From the NCBI GenBank assembly GCA_007122215.1, contig SKUG01000162.1, forward strand, positions 1 to 11,314: a stretch of 11,314 nucleotides of DNA, written 5' to 3'. Source of the stretch: Thermoleophilia bacterium. Its GTDB lineage: Bacteria; Actinomycetota; Thermoleophilia; Gaiellales; SKUG01. The first letter of the stretch is position 1. Each line of letters opens with the position of its first letter. The position numbers and the translations under genes are program-made. Shown one piece after another: positions 1-6,175 of the stretch. Under the pieces are notes generated by a model, which was given only the letters and a program-made list of their open reading frames with translations, ran no database searches and had not been told where the DNA came from.

Positions 1-571
1 CGATCCGGTCGAGCACCGCGAGGTCCTCCACGAACCAGACGGCCGTCTGGGTGCCGTCGGCCTCGAGCGCGGTGAGGTCGGGCTCGTCGTCGGTGACCGA
101 TGCCAGCAGCTCGTCGAGCGGCGCCTCGGCATCATCGTAGAGCAGGAAGACCGGGCTGGTGTTGATCCCCGAGTCGCGCAGCAGGGCCTCACGCTCGATG
201 CGCGGGGCGTCGAAGGTGCGCTCGTGGGGGTGGATGCTGCCCTCGCCCAGCGGCTCGAGTGCGAGCTCGCAGAGCAGGCCGATGCGGGTGCGGCGCACGC
301 CGTCCGGGCCGACGTAGCGCTGCTGTACGACGGCCACCCCGATCGCGCCCTCCTCGAGCACGTCATCGCCGAGCCATGCCTCGAGCTGGTCGCGGGCGGC
401 ACTGCCCGATGCCGCCTTGTCGATCAGCACCGAGCTCCACTGCGCATCGGCGGCGAGGCGCTGCCCTGCCTCGTCGTCGATGACGTCGTACGGCGGGGCG
501 AGCATGCGCCCGGGCTGCTCGACGACGTCCGGGTTGTACCTGATGATCGGGAAGCGACTGACCTGTGCCAT
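1..571 (-). CDS. DUF1015 family protein, C-terminus beyond the window
   Basis: The frame opens at an ATG at 571 and runs leftward without a stop past base 1, giving the first 190 residues. Landmarks of the DUF1015 family (COG4198) are visible: RYNP near residue 11, LAPPYDVI at 24-31, a short WLGDDVLEEG segment near 66, the HPHERTF signature at 114-120 followed by a basic/acidic helix, and NTSPVFLLY at 137-145. Family members are cytoplasmic, about 400 residues long and of unknown biochemical function, so roughly half is missing here. The start is only 17 bp from the start of the divergent OB/HD gene. A possible -10 element lies directly upstream and would place transcription at or next to the ATG. 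The family assignment is firm; no function is claimed. Confidence 0.85.
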   Translation of the reverse strand, partial: MAQVSRFPIIRYNPDVVEQPGRMLAPPYDVIDDEAGQRLAADAQWSSVLIDKAASGSAARDQLEAWLGDDVLEEGAIGVAVVQQRYVGPDGVRRTRIGLLCELALEPLGEGSIHPHERTFDAPRIEREALLRDSGINTSPVFLLYDDAEAPLDELLASVTDDEPDLTALEADGTQTAVWFVEDLAVLDRI

Positions 572-577
572 GTGCGA

Positions 578-583
578 AGCTTA
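578..583 (-). promoter_or_regulatory. Possible -10 element for a leaderless DUF1015 transcript
   Basis: Read on minus, the hexamer is TAAGCT, which fits the TANNNT pattern of actinobacterial -10 boxes. It sits six bases before the ATG at 571, so transcription would begin at or next to the start codon. No convincing -35 box is seen. No Shine-Dalgarno sequence lies in the 17-bp gap. Confidence 0.3.
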
Positions 584-588
584 CCGGC

Positions 589-1440
589 ATGACGACCACG
601 AGGATTGCCGATTTTGCAGCCGGCCGGCCGGTGGAGGGCATCTTCTCGGTGTCCCGCAAGGCGCGGCGGCTGTCGCGAACCGGTGACGCCTACCTGGCGC
701 TGGAGCTGACCGATGCCACCGGCGCGGTGAGCGCACGAGCCTGGGAGAACGCGGAGTTCTTCGACCGCACGGTGAAGATCGGCGACGTCGTGCGGGCCTC
801 GGGACGGGCCGTGCAGTTCCGGGATGCACTGCAGCTGGAGATCCGCAGGATGCAGCCGGTCGGCAGCGAGGGGGAGGGCGTGCCGCTCATCCCCAGCTCG
901 CGGCGGGACCCGGCCGAGCTCGCCGGGCAGGTCGAGTTCCTGATCGGCGAGGTCCCGGACGAGCAGCTGGCCCGCGTGGCGCACGAGCTGTGGACGGGCG
1001 AGCATGCCGATGCGCTGCGGCGATCGCCGGCCACGGCCAGCGGTCACCATGCCTGGCTCGGTGGCCTGATGGAGCACACGGTGTCGGTGGCGGCGATGTG
1101 CCAGGTCGCCTGTGAGCAGCACCCCCACCTCGATGCGTCGGTGCTGCTGACGGCCGCGCTGGTGCACGACGTCGGCCGCGCGCGGGAGCTCGAGTACGCC
1201 GAGCAGATCACCACCAGCGAGCAGGGCGAGCTCTTCGGACACCTGCTGCTGGGCCACGAGATGCTGACCGCGGCCGGCGCGGCAACCGGCGCCGATACCC
1301 ACCCCAGGTGGGCGCGGCTCGTGCATGCGGTGTCCTGCCACCACGGCCCGGCCGACCGCTGCCGCACCGGCGAGGCGCACGCGCTGCTGCAGCTCAACAT
1401 GCTCGATGCACGCCTCACGCCGCGCGGCCCGGCCGCATAG
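589..1440 (+). CDS. OB-fold/HD-domain phosphohydrolase, YhaM-like 3'-5' exoribonuclease family
   Basis: The protein has 283 residues. Residues about 14-92 read as an OB-fold nucleic-acid binding domain (AYLALELTDATG, then ENAEFF and VKIGDVVRASG). Residues about 130-275 form an HD domain: GHHAWLGGLMEHT at 152-164, ALVHDVGR at 190-197, GHEML at 222-226 and CHHG at 250-253. The same order and similar length occur in YhaM-type 3'-5' exoribonucleases (about 310 residues), so single-stranded RNA or DNA trimming is the likely role. The C-terminal motif, usually ALHxADxLDA, reads ALLQLNMLDA, with Asn270 where an Asp is normal. The start at 589 was chosen because the in-frame ATG at 565 would overlap the divergent gene and adds no family sequence. 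No ribosome binding site is evident. It converges on the lipoprotein gene, 32 bp away. Confidence 0.75.
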   Translation: MTTTRIADFAAGRPVEGIFSVSRKARRLSRTGDAYLALELTDATGAVSARAWENAEFFDRTVKIGDVVRASGRAVQFRDALQLEIRRMQPVGSEGEGVPLIPSSRRDPAELAGQVEFLIGEVPDEQLARVAHELWTGEHADALRRSPATASGHHAWLGGLMEHTVSVAAMCQVACEQHPHLDASVLLTAALVHDVGRARELEYAEQITTSEQGELFGHLLLGHEMLTAAGAATGADTHPRWARLVHAVSCHHGPADRCRTGEAHALLQLNMLDARLTPRGPAA

Positions 1441-1472
1441 GCGACCCGGCTGCCGCGTCCGCACGGCTCGGG

Positions 1473-1955
1473 TCAGGCCGGACTCACCTGGAGCATCGCG
1501 ACCAGCGTGTCGGTGTCGTGGGTCTCGACCTCGAAGACGCCATGCATGTCGGCGGTGAAGCGGATGATCCCGGGCTCGTCCGGGGTGATGTCGGCGTAGA
1601 GGTCGTAGCCGTGGAGGTGGAGCTCCTCGCTGACGTCTGCCGACACGCTGATCGAGACGACATCGCCAACCGTCGCCTCCCAGACCTGCACGCCACCCTC
1701 GGGCAGGCCATCGACGATCACACCCGCGAACTCGTGGTCGATGGGCGCATCGGCCGGGAGGGTCTCCTGTGGTGGGCGCTCGCTGGCTGCGCCACAGCCC
1801 ACCGCGAGCATCGCGACGAGGATGAGGACCGGCAGCAGGCGCAGGATGTGGGACTTCGGCCGGTGACGGGCAGCCAGCTGGCCCCGGTCCGGACCGATGG
1901 TCGCAGATGGCTGGGTACCGGCCGGTGGTGCGGCAGGGCTCTGGGTCGTGGACAT
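1473..1955 (-). CDS. Cupredoxin-like lipoprotein, last gene of the copper locus
   Basis: A 160-residue protein. A hydrophobic helix at about 39-52 ends in a lipobox (LAVGC, Cys54), so the mature protein should be a lipid-anchored extracytoplasmic domain of about 107 residues. That domain is beta-rich and carries HLHGYDL at 113-119, FTADMHGVFEVETH at 133-146 and a final LQVSP strand, a layout like short cupredoxins. His113, His115, His138 and His146 are plausible copper ligands. The start has a strong site (GGGAGG at 1960-1965, four bases from ATG). An oddity is the roughly 36-residue Pro/Ser/Thr-rich segment before the signal helix, long for a lipoprotein. It lies 25 bp after the preceding gene, so the two are probably co-transcribed. 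Periplasmic copper binding or transfer is inferred from fold and context. Confidence 0.75.
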   Translation of the reverse strand: MSTTQSPAAPPAGTQPSATIGPDRGQLAARHRPKSHILRLLPVLILVAMLAVGCGAASERPPQETLPADAPIDHEFAGVIVDGLPEGGVQVWEATVGDVVSISVSADVSEELHLHGYDLYADITPDEPGIIRFTADMHGVFEVETHDTDTLVAMLQVSPA

Positions 1956-1980
1956 GGTTCCTCCCGTGGGGTGGAGACGG

Positions 1981-2739
1981 TCAGGATGGGCGGCGGCCGC
2001 GACGCATGCGTCGAACGACGGGAACGGTGACCAGCAGCAGCGCCAGCGTGATCGCTGCGGCGATCACGAACGGCTCACGCCACGGGGGCCGGCCACCAAT
2101 GTAGTACAGCGTGCCATGGATCGCTCCCTCCTCATCACCAAGCAGGAGGGGGACCTCCCACTCGAAGACGAGCTGCTCGGCAGGGTCGCGGGGATCCACC
2201 ATCGGGGGCAGCGAGCGGGCCATCCAGTGGATGCGATGGTCGTGGAAGCTGTGGGCGGGTGCCGGGGTGTCGACGCGGACCCACTTCGGGGGACCCTCGC
2301 CGACGCCATCGGGGATGGGCACGTCCCCGTAGCGCTCGTCGTTGAGGAAGTGTGCACGGCTGTTGTGGTTGACCCAGACCCCATCGGGGCCGATCCGCAC
2401 GTAGGGCTCGTCGTCGTAGCCAGGGACCAGCAGCTCCTCGTCGCCGACGTTGGCAACGTGCAGCTCGTCGTCCCCACCGTAGATGCGTGCGCTGACGGGC
2501 CAGCCGGCAGGCTCGATCCGGTCGACGACCGATCGGTAGTCATCCGAGTCGGGGCCGTGCGCACCCGCCGCTGACGGCAGCAGCATCGCCACCAGCATGA
2601 TCGAGAGCAGGATGGGAGCGACTGACACACGTGCGATGCGCGGTGTCAGTCGATACCCGCCGGCAGCGCCCAGGTCACCGACAGGTGCCAGGGTTGATGC
2701 CGGACGGCCGTGTCCCGTGCCTGCTCTGTGACGGTGCAT
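1981..2739 (-). CDS. Secreted, C-terminally anchored protein of the copper locus, function unknown
   Basis: A 252-residue protein. The N-terminus is His/Arg-rich (MHRHRAGTGHGR). A signal helix at about 38-58 ends at AGA, predicting cleavage before His61. An extracytoplasmic domain follows, with VRIGPDGVWVNHNSRAHFLN (114-133), RYGDVPIP (136-143), HDHRIHWM (166-173), FEWEVPL (192-198) and GAIHGTLYYIG (205-215). One membrane helix at about 224-243 precedes an Arg-rich cytoplasmic tail. I recall similar unnamed proteins beside copC/ycnI genes in Actinomycetota, but I know no assigned function. The ATG at 2739 was preferred to an in-frame start at 2793 because GGGAGG lies five bases upstream and the longer frame would run into the hairpin. 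It is 65 bp after ycnI and 25 bp before the lipoprotein gene. Copper or heme binding through the His motifs is inference. Confidence 0.75.
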   Translation of the reverse strand: MHRHRAGTGHGRPASTLAPVGDLGAAGGYRLTPRIARVSVAPILLSIMLVAMLLPSAAGAHGPDSDDYRSVVDRIEPAGWPVSARIYGGDDELHVANVGDEELLVPGYDDEPYVRIGPDGVWVNHNSRAHFLNDERYGDVPIPDGVGEGPPKWVRVDTPAPAHSFHDHRIHWMARSLPPMVDPRDPAEQLVFEWEVPLLLGDEEGAIHGTLYYIGGRPPWREPFVIAAAITLALLLVTVPVVRRMRRGRRPS

Positions 2740-2744
2740 GTGGT

Positions 2745-2750
2745 CCTCCC
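2745..2750 (-). promoter_or_regulatory. Ribosome binding site deciding the start at 2739
   Basis: On minus the sequence is GGGAGG, separated from the ATG by five bases (ACCAC). It selects this start over the longer in-frame option at 2793. Confidence 0.75.
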
Positions 2751-2757
2751 GGGTCGG

Positions 2758-2790
2758 ACCGGGGGCTGGCCGGCATGGCCAGCCCCCGGT
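2758..2790. terminator. Perfect 14-bp hairpin between ycnI and the next gene
   Basis: Arms 2758-2771 (ACCGGGGGCTGGCC) and 2777-2790 are exact reverse complements around a five-base loop. The stem is almost all G/C. No T-run follows on either strand, so it is not a canonical intrinsic terminator. Lying 14 bases beyond the ycnI stop and just before the next ribosome binding site, it may partly terminate transcription, protect the upstream message from exonucleases, or mark a processing site. Confidence 0.6.
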
Positions 2791-2804
2791 CAACAGGTGG
2801 CATG

Positions 2805-3608
2805 TCAGCTGCTGCGACCGCCGCGGATCCAGCCGCCGAGCGCCACGAGCAGCGCAAGGCCGCCCAGGCCGACGCCGGCCCAGGCTACGCCGCTGGCTGC
2901 AGCGTCATCGGCGTCGTCACCTGCGGCCACCTCGTCGTCCTCGGTGGCGTCGGCATCGTCGCCGTGCCCATGGCCGTGACCGTGGCCGTCACCCTCGGTG
3001 AGCAGCACGGTCGGCACCGGGTACGGTGGCTCGTCCTCGCCCTCGACGCGCGGCTCGACCCACGCAGCCTCGGAGCCACCCTCGCACTCCTGGATCGCCG
3101 GGAAGGCGAGCTCGGTGCCGGCTGCATCGGGCCAGCGCACGCTCATCCCGAAGATGTCGAGCACGTCGGAGGGCAGCGGGTCGCTGGTCCGCCACACGAC
3201 CTCGGTGATGCGCCCCTTGGGTGCACCATGCCCGTGGTCATGGCCATCGCCACCGTGGGAGTGGTCGGCGTCGTCGCCGTGGGAGTGACCGTTGTCGTCT
3301 CCCATGCCGTTGTCGCCACCGTGGGCGTCGTCACCGTCGGGGGCATCCTCGCGGATGACCTCGAGGTCCCAGCCGGGATTGCGCTGGGGCGTGACTCGCT
3401 CCAGCTCCTCGGGGATCTGGATCCGTACCACCTCCGTGGCGTCGGCGCCACAGCCGTGTGGAACGCTGACCTGCACGTAGGCGTATGCCCCTGCAGCGGT
3501 GGTGTTGGGACGCAGCGTGACGTGCGCCGATGCGGTTGCCGCGGCCAGCAGGCTCGCGCTGATGGCCAGAACCACTCCGTGGACCAGCCGTGTCTTCAAG
3601 CGATTCAT
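2805..3608 (-). CDS. ycnI: YcnI-family (DUF1775) copper-binding membrane-anchored protein with His-rich insertions
   Basis: A 267-residue protein. The signal peptide ends ...ATASA, exposing His29 as the first mature residue (HVTLRPN), which is the hallmark copper ligand of YcnI domains. The domain continues with a YVQVSVPHGC strand, GWDLEV at 79-84 and VVWRTSD at 137-143. A C-terminal membrane helix at about 241-260 is followed by IRGGRSS. YcnI proteins bind Cu(II) outside the cell and usually sit beside CopC-CopD (YcnJ) proteins, as here. Two additions stand out: a His/Asp/Gly-rich insertion at about 88-128, placed in a loop, and a GHGHGHGHG run at about 208-217 before the acidic linker to the membrane helix. 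The start has GGGAGA at 3615-3620. It lies 51 bp after copCD. A copper-chaperone role is strongly supported by family and context. Confidence 0.9.
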   Translation of the reverse strand: MNRLKTRLVHGVVLAISASLLAAATASAHVTLRPNTTAAGAYAYVQVSVPHGCGADATEVVRIQIPEELERVTPQRNPGWDLEVIREDAPDGDDAHGGDNGMGDDNGHSHGDDADHSHGGDGHDHGHGAPKGRITEVVWRTSDPLPSDVLDIFGMSVRWPDAAGTELAFPAIQECEGGSEAAWVEPRVEGEDEPPYPVPTVLLTEGDGHGHGHGHGDDADATEDDEVAAGDDADDAAASGVAWAGVGLGGLALLVALGGWIRGGRSS

Positions 3609-3659
3609 CTTCGTTCTCCCGTGATTGGGTTGATCTTGGTCGTGCCGCCTGCAGTGATG

Positions 3660-5300
3660 TCAGCGTGGCGTGCTGACGGGGAGCTCGATGACGACGGCAC
3701 GGTTGTCGAACTCCCCCCTCCTGATGTCGATGCGGAACCGCCAGGTGCCGGCCTGGGGGATGGATGCGGCGACGGTCGTCCAGTGTCCCGGGCCGGCGCG
3801 GTCGAGCGGCAGCTCGAGGTTGCGCAGGCCCAGGTCCGGCTCGCTGGCTGACAGCCGTGCAGCCGCGACCGAGGCGTCGGGCACCCCGGCGCGGTCGAGG
3901 ACGTAGAGGTGTACCTCGTTGGGTCCGCTGCGGGCCGGGTCGAGCACGAGCTGGACGCTGGTGCCGTCGGGCATCACCTCGGTTGCCTCCTGCAGGCCGG
4001 GATCCAGCGCCTGGGCTGCAGGCATGCTCGTCACGAGCACCGCCGTCACCGCCAGCACTGCGGCAAGGATCCCCAGCTCGATGCGGACGTACCGCCGCAG
4101 GCGCTGGAGGCCGTCACCGCCGTCGATCCCATCCCGCACGAGCCGCCGGTTGCGCGCGGCCAGCGGCAGGATCGCCCCCAGCAGCACGAGCTTGGCCAGC
4201 ACCGCCCGACCCCACGTGGTGCCCGTGAGGGCCTCCACGCTTCCTGCCTCGAGCAGGACCTGGACCGAGCCGGTTGCCACGAGCACGCAGACCGCCACGA
4301 ACGCGACCCCCGAGAATCGGGGCACCGCCCCGATCGCGACGGCCGGCCGCTGCCGGATCGCCGCCAGCAGGGCCACGAGCCCTCCGACCCAGAGCCCGGC
4401 CGCGATGCCATGCATGGCATCTGCCGGCACCCGGATCGCAGCCTCCGCGGCCGCTGCAGCATGGCTGCCAACGGTGAGCAGTGCAGGCGAGGCCCCCGCG
4501 AGGAGGATCCCGACCCTGCGCATGCGCCGACCGATGGACCATGCCGCCAGCACCAGCACCAGCGCCAGGAGCCGGGCAGCGGCGACCACCCCGAGCGGAC
4601 CGTCGAGCTGGGCCGACAGCCGGGCAGGGGTGAGCTGTCCGGGGTCGTAGGCGCCGGCGACGGCAACCTCCGCGGCATAGCCGAGCAGGATCGCACCGGC
4701 ACCGATGCCAGCGGCCGCTGCAACGCCCCGGCCGGGCACCCCCAGGCCTGCCAGGCCCATGGCAACCATGCCAGCCGCCAGCAGGATGGCCACCGTGCCC
4801 ACGCCGCGCAACGACACCGCTGCAACACGCATGCCAGGCGCCACCTCGGCACTTGCCAGCGCGGCGGCGCGGACCTCCTCGGTGCCGGTGGGTGCGGTGG
4901 CGTGGAAGACCAGCACGCTCCCGACCGGATGGGTGTCTGCGGAGATCACGCGCCATGACACGGCCCAGCTGCCGTCGGCATCCACGTCCGCCTGGAAGGA
5001 CACCGTCTCCCGCTCGACCCTCAGGTCGATCGGGTCGAGGCGTCGCCCGTCGGGCGCATGGATGCTGATGGCCCCATCGAGCACCGTGACGGGCTCGTTG
5101 AAGGTCAGCGAGACGTCGATCCTCCCGGGATCGACGGTCGCCTCAGCGGCAGGCTCGGTCGCCCGCAGCTCGGCGTGTCCGAGCGCGAACGCGGGCAGCA
5201 GCCAGCTGCCGGCCACCATGATGGTGGCGGCCAGCACCAGCAGTCCATGCCGTCGCTGGGCACGTCCGTGCCCACGCGGGCGGTGTCGAGGTCCGTGCAC
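3660..5300 (-). CDS. copCD: CopC-CopD-YtkA fusion copper transport protein (YcnJ-like)
   Basis: A 546-residue protein starting at GTG. A basic N-terminus and a signal helix (about 20-38) lead to a CopC domain from His42 (HAELRATEP) to about 137. The domain includes SADTHPVG with Asp122 and His124, and in CopC domains the N-terminal His and this Asp-x-His bind Cu(II). A multi-helix CopD region spans about 162-427, with DAMHGIAAGLWVGGL around His297 as the likely copper relay. The C-terminal 430-546 resembles a YtkA/FixH-type beta-sandwich (VQLVLDPARSGPNEVHLYVLD). The combination is typical of actinobacterial YcnJ-like copper importers. The same frame is open upstream to 5609, but the GTG at 5300 is supported by GGGAG eight bases before it and by the signal peptide. 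The preceding gene, if read to its stop, overlaps it by 158 bp. Confidence 0.9.
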   Translation of the reverse strand: MHGPRHRPRGHGRAQRRHGLLVLAATIMVAGSWLLPAFALGHAELRATEPAAEATVDPGRIDVSLTFNEPVTVLDGAISIHAPDGRRLDPIDLRVERETVSFQADVDADGSWAVSWRVISADTHPVGSVLVFHATAPTGTEEVRAAALASAEVAPGMRVAAVSLRGVGTVAILLAAGMVAMGLAGLGVPGRGVAAAAGIGAGAILLGYAAEVAVAGAYDPGQLTPARLSAQLDGPLGVVAAARLLALVLVLAAWSIGRRMRRVGILLAGASPALLTVGSHAAAAAEAAIRVPADAMHGIAAGLWVGGLVALLAAIRQRPAVAIGAVPRFSGVAFVAVCVLVATGSVQVLLEAGSVEALTGTTWGRAVLAKLVLLGAILPLAARNRRLVRDGIDGGDGLQRLRRYVRIELGILAAVLAVTAVLVTSMPAAQALDPGLQEATEVMPDGTSVQLVLDPARSGPNEVHLYVLDRAGVPDASVAAARLSASEPDLGLRNLELPLDRAGPGHWTTVAASIPQAGTWRFRIDIRRGEFDNRAVVIELPVSTPR

Positions 5301-6117
5301 GTGGTCGTCTCCCGGCAGTGCGGGATGGCCCCCCGGCGCGTGACGCGCAGGTGGCGTGGGTCGCATCGACGTGGACCCCAGTCGGTGGGCCGCGGTGCGA
5401 CCAGCCGGCAGCCATCGCGGGATGACGCCGGATGTCAGGGGTTGAATGCGCGGGCTCCGGCACGGCAACCGAAGGCGCCAGCGGGAAGGGCTGCATGAGC
5501 CTGGCAATCCACTCGATGACCCGGCCAAGGCCAACCAGCAGGACCAGCGCCACGGCGACCTGCACCAGCGCACCCACGACGAGCAGCGCTGGCTCTGGCT
5601 GCCCGGCACCGACCACGGCGTGCTCGACGTGCTCGGCCAGCACGAAGGCCCCGGCGGGCACCATCGCCAGCCCGAGGCCTGAGAGGCTGAAGCTCAGCTC
5701 CCGGCAGCGACGGCGAATGTCACGTCGAAGGGGGGAGCCGCCACGGCGCAGCATGCGACCTGCCACGGCCAGGCTGACGACTCCGACCAGCAGCAGGGGC
5801 AGGTGCCACAGGTGGATGGGCAGCAGCCTGCCGGCCGCTCCCGGCAGGTGGGCATGGGCTGCGCCCGAGCCGTGGGAGTGGGAGTGGGAGTGGGAGTGGG
5901 AGTGGGAGTGGGAGTGGTGGGCGTCACCGTGGCGGACCGCCCCGGGGTCATGGACATGCCCCGCAGCGGGAACGGGACCCCCCGCCGAGCTGCCGGGTGG
6001 AACGAACACGTAGGCAGCTGCGTGGGAGAGCACGAACCCGGCAACCACGAGCGCAACCACCACCAGGGCAATGACCCGGTTGGCGGCCTGCGCGGGACCA
6101 TGGGTGAGGGACGGCAT
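5143..6117 (-). CDS. His-rich four-helix membrane protein, first gene of the copper locus
   Basis: The frame gives 324 residues; I do not recognise a named family. Four hydrophobic helices are visible at about 15-39, 100-120, 142-163 and 177-199. Between helices 1 and 2 is a His-rich loop (about 54-90) containing seven His-Ser repeats, probably extracytoplasmic. Further His residues (IHLWHLP, AEHVEHA) sit at helix ends. Placement directly before copCD suggests a copper-binding membrane component. The start at 6117 has a weak GGTGGG upstream; the ATG at 6129 is an alternative. Residues after about 225 are Arg/Pro/Thr-rich, do not look like folded protein and run 158 bp into copCD. Either the tail is dispensable or a frameshift hides an earlier stop: one register over, a TGA lies near 5430. 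Confidence applies to the N-terminal 220 residues. Confidence 0.65.
   Translation of the reverse strand: MPSLTHGPAQAANRVIALVVVALVVAGFVLSHAAAYVFVPPGSSAGGPVPAAGHVHDPGAVRHGDAHHSHSHSHSHSHSHSHGSGAAHAHLPGAAGRLLPIHLWHLPLLLVGVVSLAVAGRMLRRGGSPLRRDIRRRCRELSFSLSGLGLAMVPAGAFVLAEHVEHAVVGAGQPEPALLVVGALVQVAVALVLLVGLGRVIEWIARLMQPFPLAPSVAVPEPAHSTPDIRRHPAMAAGWSHRGPPTGVHVDATHATCASRAGGPSRTAGRRPRARTSTPPAWARTCPATAWTAGAGRHHHGGRQLAAARVRARTRRAAGDRACR
5309..5313 (-). promoter_or_regulatory. Ribosome binding site deciding the GTG start of copCD
   Basis: GGGAG on minus, eight bases before the GTG at 5300. It outweighs upstream in-frame starts, which would place about 100 low-complexity residues before the signal peptide. 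Confidence 0.65.
5873..5914. repeat. Seven tandem copies of a TGGGAG hexamer
   Basis: Seven perfect head-to-tail copies, followed by a partial TGG. On minus each unit encodes His-Ser, so copy-number change by slippage would lengthen or shorten the His-rich loop without shifting the frame. Confidence 0.95.
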
Positions 6118-6130
6118 CAGTCCCACCATA

Positions 6131-6165
6131 CCCGAGCATCGGCAGGGCACACACGGAAGCTCGGG
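6131..6165. promoter_or_regulatory. Inverted repeat in the leader of the copper locus
   Basis: CCCGAGC (6131-6137) and GCTCGGG (6159-6165) form a perfect 7-bp inverted repeat with 21 bases between. They lie in the short gap between the PAP2 stop and the first copper-locus start. It could be an operator or a leader hairpin. No promoter boxes were convincingly found beside it. Confidence 0.25.
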
Positions 6166-6175
6166 GAGCGCGTCC

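Noticed and set aside
424..1464. Minus-strand open frame of 346 codons
   Set aside because: It is antisense to the OB/HD gene and overlaps the start of the DUF1015 gene. Its composition is Arg/His-rich with no family resemblance.
2631..3851. Plus-strand open frame of 406 codons opposite ycnI
   Set aside because: It is Val/Gly-rich, antisense to the clear YcnI protein, and has no start signal or domain.
5301..5609. N-terminal extension of copCD to 5609
   Set aside because: The extra residues are Trp/Arg/Ser-rich shadow sequence of the upstream gene. The GTG at 5300 has a ribosome binding site and a proper signal peptide.
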